Shown here: one piece after another, positions 44,357 to 52,017 of the stretch | Layout of the letters: every line of letters begins with the position of its first letter | How positions within the stretch are numbered: position 1 is the first letter of the stretch | Assembly (NCBI GenBank): GCA_937896505.1 | Contig: CALBNP010000063.1 | Span: 1-64,000, forward strand | Length of the DNA stretch: 64,000 nt | Source of the DNA: an uncultured Bacteroidales bacterium | Lineage (GTDB): Bacteria; Bacteroidota; Bacteroidia; Bacteroidales; F082 | Direction: 5' to 3' | Notes under the pieces: model-generated | What the model was told of the DNA's origin: nothing | The model's database searches: none | Seen by the model: only the letters and a program-made list of their open reading frames with translations | Program-made: the position numbers and the translations under genes

Positions 44357-45283
44357 ATGAAACTTTCCGTTGTAACAACTTTATATAAATCTGCGCCATT
44401 TATAGGTAGATTCGTTGAGGGAATTACGAAATCAATTTATGAATTGGGCATTGAGGATTATGAAATTGTTATTGTTAATGATGGGTCTCCTGATAATTCG
44501 CTTGAGATTACTTTGGAGTTGAAAAAGACAAATTCGAAAATCGTTGTTGTTGATTTTTCCAGAAATTTCGGACATCATTATGCTTTGCTTGCAGGAATGT
44601 CTGTATCAACAGGCGATTATGTTTTTACAATAGATTGTGATTTAGAAGTTGATCCAGCAGTACTTAAAGATTTCTGGCATTTGCATCAAAATGATGAAAG
44701 TATTGATAGAATATACGGAGTTCAAGAACAAAGGAAGGGTGGCTTCGTTGAAAGGGTTGGTGGAAGGTTGTTCTATAAGATTTTTAATTCTTTAAGTGAT
44801 GTTCCAATACCAGAAAATATTCTGACAGAAAGCTTGATGTCGCGACAGTTTGTTGATGAATTGGTTAAAATGGGCGATGCAAACTTGTTCTTGGCAGGAA
44901 TGTTTAGCTGGACAGGCTTTAAACAAATTCCTATTGTGTGTAAGAAAGGACAAAGAGAAACTAAAAGCACCTATACTTTCGGAAAAAGATTGGCTTTGTC
45001 TTTGCAAGCCATAACTTCATTTTCGGGATATCCATTAAGAATATTGTTTAAAGTTGGCAGTTTAGTGACATCATTGAGTTTTCTTTATGGATTGTATTTG
45101 ATTTTGAGAAAATTATTCCAAACGGATTATGTCCTCCGTGGTTACACATCATTGATTGTTATTGTTTTATTCTCAACAGGGATTATTGTGATGTCACTTG
45201 GAATTTTGGGAGTATATATTGAAAGATTGTATAATCAAACTAAGAACAGGCAAAGATTCATAATAAAAAAAATATACAAATGA
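44357..45283 (+). CDS. Family 2 glycosyltransferase with C-terminal membrane helices
   Basis: The 308-residue protein begins with the GT-A fold (MKLSVVTTLYKSAPFIG, DYEIVIVNDGSPDNS, DFSRNFGHHYALLAG, FTIDCDLEVDP). It has two predicted C-terminal transmembrane helices (about 225-250 and 260-290), as in DPM1/GtrB-type transferases that move a sugar onto polyprenyl phosphate. It is strikingly AT-rich against its flanks. It overlaps the next gene by four bases. Confidence 0.9.
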   Translation: MKLSVVTTLYKSAPFIGRFVEGITKSIYELGIEDYEIVIVNDGSPDNSLEITLELKKTNSKIVVVDFSRNFGHHYALLAGMSVSTGDYVFTIDCDLEVDPAVLKDFWHLHQNDESIDRIYGVQEQRKGGFVERVGGRLFYKIFNSLSDVPIPENILTESLMSRQFVDELVKMGDANLFLAGMFSWTGFKQIPIVCKKGQRETKSTYTFGKRLALSLQAITSFSGYPLRILFKVGSLVTSLSFLYGLYLILRKLFQTDYVLRGYTSLIVIVLFSTGIIVMSLGILGVYIERLYNQTKNRQRFIIKKIYK

Positions 45284-45930
45284 AAAAACTTCTGATTATT
45301 GGAGCAGGAGATCTTGGACAACAGATATGTCATTTCGTAACAACTGACAATCAATACGATGTTGTTGGTTTCGTAGATGATTGGAAACAAAAGAATGAGT
45401 TAGTTTGCGGACATCCGGTATATGGGTGTATCAATGATACGGAAAAACTATATCAAGATGGTGTTTTTGATGAAGTCCTGATAGGAATTGGCTATAAGCA
45501 TTTTGATTTTAGAAAGGCTGTATATGAAAGGTTCAAGAGCATTGTGCCATTTGGAACTTTTGTCCATTCAACCTGCTATGTTGATCCTACAGCCGAAATC
45601 GGGAAAGGTGTTGTAATCTATCCGAGATGCATCATAGATAAAAACGCACAAATTAAGGATAATGTTTTCATCAATTGGGGAAGTGGAATCGGTCATGACG
45701 CTATTATGGAATCTCATACATTTGTAGCTGCAATGGTGCTGATTGCAGGCTTATCTCATGTCGGTGAAAAATGTATGATTGGTAATGGAACGGTTACGAT
45801 TGATCATATCAGTATTGCTGATTCGACAACTATAGGTGGTGGTGCAGTTGTCGTGAAAAATATTGTTGAACCAAATGGTGTTTATGTTGGTAATCCAGCA
45901 AGATTCCTTAAGAATAGAGTTGAGCAATGA
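45280..45930 (+). CDS. Sugar O/N-acetyltransferase, PglD/NeuD family
   Basis: The 216-residue protein has an N-terminal UDP-sugar-binding Rossmann-like half (LLIIGAGDLGQQICHF, DDWKQKNE) and a C-terminal left-handed beta-helix of hexapeptides (AEIGKGVVIYPRCIID, SGIGHDAIMESH, TTIGGGAVVVKNI, ending VGNPARFLK). This is the PglD/NeuD architecture, acetylating the amino group of a nucleotide-linked 4-amino sugar. It overlaps both neighbours by ATGA. Confidence 0.9.
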   Translation: MKKLLIIGAGDLGQQICHFVTTDNQYDVVGFVDDWKQKNELVCGHPVYGCINDTEKLYQDGVFDEVLIGIGYKHFDFRKAVYERFKSIVPFGTFVHSTCYVDPTAEIGKGVVIYPRCIIDKNAQIKDNVFINWGSGIGHDAIMESHTFVAAMVLIAGLSHVGEKCMIGNGTVTIDHISIADSTTIGGGAVVVKNIVEPNGVYVGNPARFLKNRVEQ

Positions 45931-46331
45931 AAATTGAGGAATTGTCAATAGGAATGGAATATCGCCTGAAAAAGAGCTTCAGCGATGAGGATGTCCAATC
46001 TTTTTCAAGAATGAGTTTGGATGATAATCCAATTCATGTTGATGAGGAATATGCGTCAAAGACAATTTTTGGAAAGAAGATCGTTCATGGCTTTTTGACA
46101 GGTTCATTATTTAGTGCAATTATTGGCACAAAGATGCCTGGACATGGCTCTGTTTATCTTAAACAGGAAATGAATTTCCGCAAACCAGTATATCATGATG
46201 AAACTATAGAAGCTGTTGTTAAAGTATCAAATATTGTAAAAGAAAAGTCTTTGGTGTATTTAGATACATTTTGTGTCAATTCAAACGGTGAAGTGGTTAT
46301 TGATGGGTACGCAATTATCAAATTGATATAG
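45927..46331 (+). CDS. MaoC-like (R)-hydratase/dehydratase domain protein
   Basis: The 134-residue hotdog protein has the MaoC signature DDNPIHVDEEYA (catalytic Asp and His in the DxxxxH pattern) followed by KIVHGFLTGSLFS. Such proteins hydrate enoyl-CoA thioesters. Finding it in a glycan locus, next to an acetyltransferase and ATP-grasp protein, suggests a hydroxyacyl decoration or a lipid-linked intermediate, but this is inference. AT-rich like its upstream neighbours. Confidence 0.82.
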   Translation: MKIEELSIGMEYRLKKSFSDEDVQSFSRMSLDDNPIHVDEEYASKTIFGKKIVHGFLTGSLFSAIIGTKMPGHGSVYLKQEMNFRKPVYHDETIEAVVKVSNIVKEKSLVYLDTFCVNSNGEVVIDGYAIIKLI

Positions 46332-46333
46332 AT

Positions 46334-46675
46334 ATGCGTTCAATCTCAGTTAATGGAATTTGGAAATTGCTTGGCGTGAATTTTGTTTACGCTTCAGTTT
46401 CCATCGCCACCAAATTCACATCGCTTCAGGAATTCTTAAGTTTAAAGTATTTTCTCGGTCTTGCGATTGTGGTTGCCATGCTTGGCATCTACGCCATCAT
46501 CTGGCAGCAAGTCCTCAAACGCATTGAGCTTACGACGGCTTATATGTTCAAAGGCACGAGCCTTATTTTCGTTCTGCTGTTTTCAGCGTTGATATTCAAT
46601 GAAACCATAACGGTGTGGAACATCGTCGGCGCAAGCCTGATAGTGGGTGGAATAGTCTGGTTCGCAAAAGCGTGA
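46334..46675 (+). CDS. Small EamA/SMR-like membrane transporter subunit
   Basis: The 113-residue protein has four predicted membrane helices and ends ETITVWNIVGASLIVGGIVW, typical of EmrE/ArnE-type small transporters or half-size EamA units. A second unit of the same kind is at 48329. In ArnE/ArnF-like pairs two such subunits flip a lipid-linked sugar. Its last 26 codons are nearly repeated 1.65 kb downstream, on the far side of the AlbA_2 gene. Confidence 0.85.
   Translation: MRSISVNGIWKLLGVNFVYASVSIATKFTSLQEFLSLKYFLGLAIVVAMLGIYAIIWQQVLKRIELTTAYMFKGTSLIFVLLFSALIFNETITVWNIVGASLIVGGIVWFAKA
46598..46675 (+). repeat. Left copy of a 78-bp direct repeat (3' end of the EamA-like gene)
   Basis: Bases 46598-46675 match 48247-48324 at 68 of 78 positions by my alignment. 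The left copy is the authentic 3' end of the EamA-like gene (AATGAAACCATAACG... to TGA). Seven of the ten differences are synonymous or in the stop codon; three change residues (V to L, V to I, G to R). Confidence 0.9.
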
Positions 46676-46683
46676 GGTGCGAA

Positions 46684-46713
46684 TTTGAAAAAAGTTTATT
46701 TTTCGTATGTTTG
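46684..46713 (+). promoter_or_regulatory. Promoter-like pair overlapping the AlbA_2 start codon
   Basis: TTTG at 46684-46687 and TATGTTTG at 46706-46713 are 18 nt apart, the same spacing as at the MntA promoter. The second element includes the ATG at 46707. Either the true start is downstream (a TTG at 46725 is in frame), or the match is chance and TATTTTTC at 46697-46704 serves instead. Confidence 0.4.
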
Positions 46714-48251
46714 ACGATCTGGAATTGAAAGAAATATTGCGTGATTTGTTGTCGAAGCCTTCTGAGACAGAAGTCGTTGAGTTTAAACGTGCGGAAAATG
46801 GTTTCAGCGATAACGAGTTGGGCGAGTATTTCTCTGCATTGAGTAATGAGGCCAATCTGAAAGGTGTGCCTTCAGCTTGGCTGGTGTTCGGCATCGACAA
46901 TGACACTCATGAAGTTAAAGGAACAAATTATAAGTCAAGTCGGACATCGCTTGATGGGATGAAAAAGAAAATTGCTGACCAAACCACGAATCGCATTACT
47001 TTTTCAGAGATATATGAATTGTTTTACAGCTCAAAACGGGTTGTCATGTTTGAAATTCCTGCAGCATTGAGAGGCATTCCGACGGCGTTTAAAGGGCATT
47101 ATTATGGTCGTGACGGCGAGTCGTTGGTCGCATTGAACATTCAGGAATTGGAAACGATACGAGACCAGCAGAATACGTCCGATTGGAGTTCTGAAGTTTG
47201 CAAAGGTGCCGCGGTTGATGATATTGACAGAGATGCCGTGGAATATTTTGTTGAGCACGGCATAGAATCGGGGCGTGTCCCGAAAAGTTGCAGAAAAGAT
47301 ACTGTTACCCATGTGTTGGAAAGCCTGAACCTTTTTGATGCTTCCGGCAATCTGAAAAAATCGGCCGTGCTTCTTTTCGGCAAGAATCCGCTCAGATTTA
47401 TTCCGGGTGTCAGGTTCCGTATCGGACGTTTTGGTGAGTCGGAGACAGAATTGATAACACAGGATGTCGTTGAAGGTGATGTGATTAGAATGGCCGACAG
47501 AGTGATTGAATTGCTCAAAATAAAATATCTCAACTCATTGATAAGTTATGAAGGCTTGCAACGGAAGGAAACGCTTGAAATTCCGGAAGAGGTGCTGAGA
47601 GAGTTGATATATAATGCTATAGTTCACAAGGATTATCGCGGTGTCGATATTCAGTTGCAGGTGTTTTCAGATAGAATCGTGTTGTGGAATGAAGGTGTTC
47701 TGCCTTCTGGTTATACAGTTGAAACGTTGTTGCAGCCGCATAAGTCACGCGCCCGTAACCAAAGCATGGCTGACGTTTTTTTCCGTGCCGGTTTCATTGA
47801 GACTTGGGGCAGAGGCATTGGCAGGGTGTGCGAGGTTATGGCGGCGAGCGGATTGGAGTCACCACAGTTCAATTGTGTTTGTGGAGGTGTCGAGGTCGTT
47901 GTTAAGCGTGAGGTTTCGGTGAAAAAGATTAATGGTCAGAAAACCTCGGAAAATGGTCAGAAAACCTCGGAAAATGGTCAGAAAACTTCGGAAAATGGTC
48001 AGAAAACCTATAGTTGGTTAGATGAAATCAGTCAGAAAGATGATCTGAAAAAAGACCAGAAAGATCTGTTGATTGCAATAATGAAGCAGATTGAAAATGA
48101 CGACAGGGTCACGCAGAACATACTGGTTTCGGTTACAGGGAAGGTTCGTGCTACGGTTCAGAAATATTTGCAGTATCTTGTTGAAAACGATTATATTGTC
48201 CGTGTCGGTCCTGACAAAGGCGGAAGGTGGCAAATCAATGATGAAAAATGA
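46707..48251 (+). CDS. AlbA_2/HATPase/winged-helix protein, copy 1 (intact)
   Basis: The 514-residue protein has an N-terminal Schlafen AlbA_2-type domain (about 15-140, with TEVVEFKRAENGF), a middle HATPase_c_4-like ATP-binding domain (ELIYNAIVHKDYRG near residue 300), a linker with the repeated NGQKTSE heptad, and a C-terminal winged helix ending VGPDKGGRWQINDEK. These COG2865-type proteins are abundant in Bacteroidetes; roles are unproven, possibly transcription control or defence. It sits between two EamA-like genes, starts 31 nt after one copy of a duplicated gene end, and stops within the first five bases of the other. Confidence 0.9.
   Translation: MFDDLELKEILRDLLSKPSETEVVEFKRAENGFSDNELGEYFSALSNEANLKGVPSAWLVFGIDNDTHEVKGTNYKSSRTSLDGMKKKIADQTTNRITFSEIYELFYSSKRVVMFEIPAALRGIPTAFKGHYYGRDGESLVALNIQELETIRDQQNTSDWSSEVCKGAAVDDIDRDAVEYFVEHGIESGRVPKSCRKDTVTHVLESLNLFDASGNLKKSAVLLFGKNPLRFIPGVRFRIGRFGESETELITQDVVEGDVIRMADRVIELLKIKYLNSLISYEGLQRKETLEIPEEVLRELIYNAIVHKDYRGVDIQLQVFSDRIVLWNEGVLPSGYTVETLLQPHKSRARNQSMADVFFRAGFIETWGRGIGRVCEVMAASGLESPQFNCVCGGVEVVVKREVSVKKINGQKTSENGQKTSENGQKTSENGQKTYSWLDEISQKDDLKKDQKDLLIAIMKQIENDDRVTQNILVSVTGKVRATVQKYLQYLVENDYIVRVGPDKGGRWQINDEK
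47931..48008 (+). repeat. 21-bp in-frame tandem repeat in the AlbA_2 linker
   Basis: Unit AATGGTCAGAAAACCTCGGA plus one A, about 3.7 copies, encoding NGQKTSE. Copies begin at 47931, 47952, 47973 and 47994. One copy differs by a single C-to-T. Length changes would lengthen or shorten the linker without breaking the frame. Confidence 0.9.
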
Positions 48252-48324
48252 AACCATAACGCTTTGGAACATCATCGGCGCAAGTCTGATAGTGGGTAGA
48301 ATCGTTTGGTTCGCGAAAGCATAA
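48247..48324 (+). pseudogene. Right copy of the 78-bp repeat: orphan 3' end of an EamA-like gene
   Basis: It encodes ETITLWNIIGASLIVGRIVW and ends FAKA plus stop, the counterpart of the end of the gene at 46334. It begins overlapping the stop codon of the AlbA_2 gene (the AATGA at 48247-48251 spans it) and ends 4 nt before the next EamA-like gene, so it preserves the original gene junction. A short frame from 48238 could still be translated. Confidence 0.88.
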
Positions 48325-48328
48325 ATGA

Positions 48329-48661
48329 ATGTATTACATAGTTGTCATAACAAGCGTGTTCATTGCGGCTCTTTCGCAATTGCTTCTGAAAAGCAGTTCG
48401 AAGGACGAGCATGAGAATGTCATCCGTGAATACCTTAACTGGAAAGTGATTTGTGGTTACGGCATGATGGGCATATCTTTACTCATGAACATTTTTGCGA
48501 TGAGCAAAGGCATACAAGTAAAAGAAGTCTCTATCATAGAATCATTGAGCTATCTGTTCGTCCCGTTTTTGTCGTACTTGGTTTTTAAGGAGAAACTCAG
48601 CTGGCAGAAAATGGGCGCAATAGGAGTGATAATGATTGGTGTGTTGGCGTTTTTCCAATGA
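48329..48661 (+). CDS. Small EamA/SMR-like membrane transporter subunit, second unit
   Basis: The 110-residue protein has four predicted helices (YYIVVITSVFIAALSQLLL at the start, GAIGVIMIGVLAFF at the end). It is the natural partner of the 46334 gene, as in ArnE/ArnF-type flippases. The AlbA_2 gene and repeated fragment now separate them. Function in the glycan pathway is inferred from context. Confidence 0.82.
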   Translation: MYYIVVITSVFIAALSQLLLKSSSKDEHENVIREYLNWKVICGYGMMGISLLMNIFAMSKGIQVKEVSIIESLSYLFVPFLSYLVFKEKLSWQKMGAIGVIMIGVLAFFQ

Positions 48662-48680
48662 AAAATGAAATTTGAATCTT

Positions 48681-49817
48681 ATGTATATTCCTTTCAATAA
48701 GCCCTATCTCACGGGCAAGGAAGCCCATTACATGTACCAGGCGGTATATGATGGCAAGATTTCTGGCAATGGCGAGTTTACGAAAAGATGCCAGAAGTAT
48801 TTCGAAGAACGTTACGGCTTCAAGAAATGCCTGCTGACGACAAGTTGCACCGATGCGCTGGAGATGGCTTCTATCCTCTGTGATGTGAAACCTGGCGATG
48901 AGGTCATTGTGCCGAGTTACACGTTCGTGTCGTCGGCTTTGGCGTTTGTCAGGGCGGGAGCGAAAATCGTTTTTGCCGATAGCTGCAACGACAATCCGAA
49001 TATCGATGCCGATAAGATAGAGGAACTGATTACGCCTCGTACAAAGGTGATTGCTCCCGTCCATTACGCTGGTGCGGCATGCGACATGGACAAGATTATG
49101 GAGATTGCCAACCGTCACAATATCCTTGTAGTTGAAGATGCTGCTCAGGCTATCGATTCCTATTTTATTTCGCCAAAGACGGGCGAGAAGAAAGCACTTG
49201 GAAGCATAGGACATTTCGGCTGTTTTTCGTTCCACGAGACCAAGAACATCATTTCTGGTGAAGGCGGAATGCTGACGATTAACGACGAGCGTTTCATCCG
49301 TCGTGCCGAAATCATTTGGGAAAAGGGTACGAACCGTGCAGAGTTTTTCCGTGGCGAGGTGAACAAATATGGTTGGGTTGATGTCGGTAGTTCGTTCCTT
49401 CCGAGTGAAGTTGTCGCAGCATTCTTGTGGGCTCAGATTGAGCATCTCGATATGATTCAGGAAAAACGCAAGATGTTATGGAATAAATACTATGAATTGC
49501 TATCGCCAGCAGCTGCCCAAGGGAAGTTCGGTTTGCCTAATGTGCCTTCATACGCCACCAACAATGCCCACATGTTCTATCTGGTGTGCAATAGCCTCGA
49601 AGAACGTACGGCATTGATAAACAAACTGAAGGCAAACGATATTGGGGCCGTGTTCCATTATCTCAGTCTTCATAGCAGCCCATATTACCAAGATAAGCAC
49701 GATGGTCGCGACTTGCCGAACTGCGACCGCTTTGCCGATTGCTTGGTTCGCTTGCCGATGTTCTATGAACTGACTTTAGAAAATGTCGAAACAATTTGTA
49801 AAATAATAAACCAATGA
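48681..49817 (+). CDS. rffA: dTDP-4-amino-4,6-dideoxygalactose transaminase (RffA/WecE-like)
   Basis: The 378-residue DegT-family PLP enzyme has the family segment IPFNKPYLTGKEAHYM, TSCTDALEMASIL, and Schiff-base lysine K188 in FSFHETKNIISGEGG. The RffA type converts dTDP-4-keto-6-deoxyglucose to dTDP-4-amino-4,6-dideoxygalactose. The ATG at 48681 is preferred over the TTG at 48672. No dTDP-glucose synthase or dehydratase gene is in the window. Overlaps gmd by 4 nt. Confidence 0.92.
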   Translation: MYIPFNKPYLTGKEAHYMYQAVYDGKISGNGEFTKRCQKYFEERYGFKKCLLTTSCTDALEMASILCDVKPGDEVIVPSYTFVSSALAFVRAGAKIVFADSCNDNPNIDADKIEELITPRTKVIAPVHYAGAACDMDKIMEIANRHNILVVEDAAQAIDSYFISPKTGEKKALGSIGHFGCFSFHETKNIISGEGGMLTINDERFIRRAEIIWEKGTNRAEFFRGEVNKYGWVDVGSSFLPSEVVAAFLWAQIEHLDMIQEKRKMLWNKYYELLSPAAAQGKFGLPNVPSYATNNAHMFYLVCNSLEERTALINKLKANDIGAVFHYLSLHSSPYYQDKHDGRDLPNCDRFADCLVRLPMFYELTLENVETICKIINQ

Positions 49818-50878
49818 AAGTAGCACTCATCACTGGCATCACTGGACAAGACGGCAGTTTTCTTGCCGAATTCCTGCTGAAGAAAGGCTATCAGGTACAT
49901 GGCTTGGTGCGTCGCTCATCGACCTTCAACCGTGGCAGGATTGAACACATCTATCTGGATGACGAAATCCGCGACATGAATGACAGCCTGATTTCGAAGG
50001 CTTTCCAACTGCACTATGGCGATATGACCGATTCGAGTTCGCTGGTGCGTATCTTGCAAATCGTCCAGCCTGACGAAATCTATAACCTTGCCGCGCAAAG
50101 CCATGTGAGGGTGAGCTTCGAGTGCCCAGAATATACGGCCGAAACCGATGCTACGGGTACCCTGCGGTTGCTTGAAGCCATCAAGATACTAGGCTTGGAA
50201 AAGAAGACGAAAGTGTATCAGGCATCCACTTCTGAGCTGTTCGGTATGGTGCAGGAAGTGCCTCAGCGTGAGACCACTCCTTTCTATCCGCGTAGCCCGT
50301 ATGGAGTTGCCAAGCTTTATGCCTATTGGATTATCAAGAACTATCGCGAAGCCTACGGTATCTTTGCGGTGAATGGCATCCTCTTCAACCACGAGAGCGA
50401 GCGTCGAGGCGAGAACTTCGTCACCCGCAAGATAACGATGGCGGCGGCACGCATCGCACGGGGGTTGCAAGAGAAACTCTATTTGGGCAATCTCTCAGCC
50501 CTTCGCGACTGGGGCTATGCCAAGGATTATGTCGAGTGTATGTGGCTGATGCTGCAGCAGGAAAAGCCGGAAGATTTCGTGATAGCCACAGGCTCGTACC
50601 ATACGGTTAGGGAGTTCTGCACGCTGGCATTCCGCGAAGCAGGCATCGATTTGGCTTGGGAAGGCGAAGGCGTTGACGAGAAAGGTATCGACAAGAAGAC
50701 GGGCAGGGTGCTCGTGGAAGTCGATCCGAAATTCTTCAGGCCTACCGAAGTCGATCAGCTCTTGGGCGACCCGACAAAGGCTCGCACGGTTTTAGGCTGG
50801 AATCCGCAAAAGACCAGTTTCGAGGATTTGGTGAAGATCATGGTGAAGCATGATTTGGAAATGTTGGAAAAGGAGTGA
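49814..50878 (+). CDS. gmd: GDP-mannose 4,6-dehydratase
   Basis: The 354-residue short-chain dehydrogenase family enzyme has the NAD(P) motif GITGQDGSFLAEFLL, the GMD hallmarks VRRSSTFN and NLAAQSHV, catalytic YGVAKLYAYW, and the FNHESERRGENFVTRKI segment. It makes GDP-4-keto-6-deoxymannose. The usual partner fcl (for fucose) is not adjacent; instead an aminotransferase follows after 6 nt. Confidence 0.95.
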   Translation: MKVALITGITGQDGSFLAEFLLKKGYQVHGLVRRSSTFNRGRIEHIYLDDEIRDMNDSLISKAFQLHYGDMTDSSSLVRILQIVQPDEIYNLAAQSHVRVSFECPEYTAETDATGTLRLLEAIKILGLEKKTKVYQASTSELFGMVQEVPQRETTPFYPRSPYGVAKLYAYWIIKNYREAYGIFAVNGILFNHESERRGENFVTRKITMAAARIARGLQEKLYLGNLSALRDWGYAKDYVECMWLMLQQEKPEDFVIATGSYHTVREFCTLAFREAGIDLAWEGEGVDEKGIDKKTGRVLVEVDPKFFRPTEVDQLLGDPTKARTVLGWNPQKTSFEDLVKIMVKHDLEMLEKE

Positions 50879-50884
50879 TAGATT

Positions 50885-51991
50885 ATGGCAACGGCAATCA
50901 CAGTGACTTCGCCACTTCTCCCCAATCTTGATGAGTTCAACTTACTTCTGAAAGAGATTTGGGACAGCAAGTGGATTACCAACAATGGCCATTTCCATCA
51001 ACAATTGGAAAAGGCTTTGTGTGAATATCTTAAAGTTCCGTATGTTAGTGTGTTCACTAACGGAACCTTGCCATTGATAACTGCGTTGCAGGCGTTGAGA
51101 GTTACAGGGGAGGTTATAACAACCCCTTATAGTTTTGTGGCAACGACCCATTCGATATGGTGGAACGGAATAAAACCAGTGTTTGTTGACATTGACCCCG
51201 CAACGTGTAATCTTGATCCTGAAAAGATTGAGGCAGCGATAACGCCAAGAACGACAGCTATCATGCCCGTGCATTGCTATGGCAAGCCTTGCGATACGAA
51301 ACGCATTCAGGAGATGGCCGACAGGTATGGCTTGAAGGTGATTTATGATGCGGCCCATGCTTTTGGCGTGGAAGTGAAAGGGAAGTCGATTCTTGAAGAA
51401 GGTGATATGTCAACATTGAGCTTCCATGCGACAAAGGTTTTTAATACGGTTGAAGGCGGTGCCTTGATTTGTCATGATGAGGCGACAAAACGCAGGATTG
51501 ATGATTTGAAGAACTTCGGCTTTCATGGTGAGACCGAGGTGGTGGCTCCCGGTATCAACAGTAAGATGGACGAAATGCGTGCGGCATACGGTCTGTTGAA
51601 TCTGAAACAGGTGGATGCGGCTATCGAAGCCCGTCACCAAGTGGCTATAAAATACCGTGAGGCATTGTGCAATATTGAAGGCATTTCCTTCTTTGACGAT
51701 ATGCCGGGCGTGCGTCATAACTATTCCTATTTCCCGATTTTCGTGGATGCGGAACAATATGGCATGACACGTGATGAATTGTATTTCAAGATGAAGGAAG
51801 ACAATGTGTTGGGCCGTCGCTATTTCTATCCTTTGATTAGCACTTTTTCGACCTATCGTGGGTTGGAATCGGCAAGACCTGAAAACTTGCCGGTGGCGAC
51901 TCGCATTGCTAATGAAGTGATCTGTCTGCCTATGCATCATGCTTTAAGTGAGGCAGATGTGGAAAAAGTAATTGAATTGATTGTGAGATAA
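50885..51991 (+). CDS. DegT-family sugar aminotransferase (VioA-like)
   Basis: The 368-residue PLP enzyme closely resembles VioA: LPNLDEFNLLLKEIWDSKWI, NNGHFHQQLEKALCEYL, FTNGTLPLITALQAL, with lysine K184 in LSFHATKVFNTVEGGA. VioA makes dTDP-4-amino-4,6-dideoxyglucose. Because gmd lies immediately upstream, a GDP-4-keto substrate (perosamine-type product) is an alternative. The exact sugar cannot be decided from sequence alone. Confidence 0.85.
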   Translation: MATAITVTSPLLPNLDEFNLLLKEIWDSKWITNNGHFHQQLEKALCEYLKVPYVSVFTNGTLPLITALQALRVTGEVITTPYSFVATTHSIWWNGIKPVFVDIDPATCNLDPEKIEAAITPRTTAIMPVHCYGKPCDTKRIQEMADRYGLKVIYDAAHAFGVEVKGKSILEEGDMSTLSFHATKVFNTVEGGALICHDEATKRRIDDLKNFGFHGETEVVAPGINSKMDEMRAAYGLLNLKQVDAAIEARHQVAIKYREALCNIEGISFFDDMPGVRHNYSYFPIFVDAEQYGMTRDELYFKMKEDNVLGRRYFYPLISTFSTYRGLESARPENLPVATRIANEVICLPMHHALSEADVEKVIELIVR

Positions 51992-52017
51992 GAATTGCTT
52001 GGATAAAACGCAATATA

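Noticed and set aside
47931..48008. Regular repeats considered as a CRISPR array
   Set aside because: Units are contiguous without spacers and encode an in-frame heptapeptide; the same reasoning applies to the repeats at 53342 and 59138.
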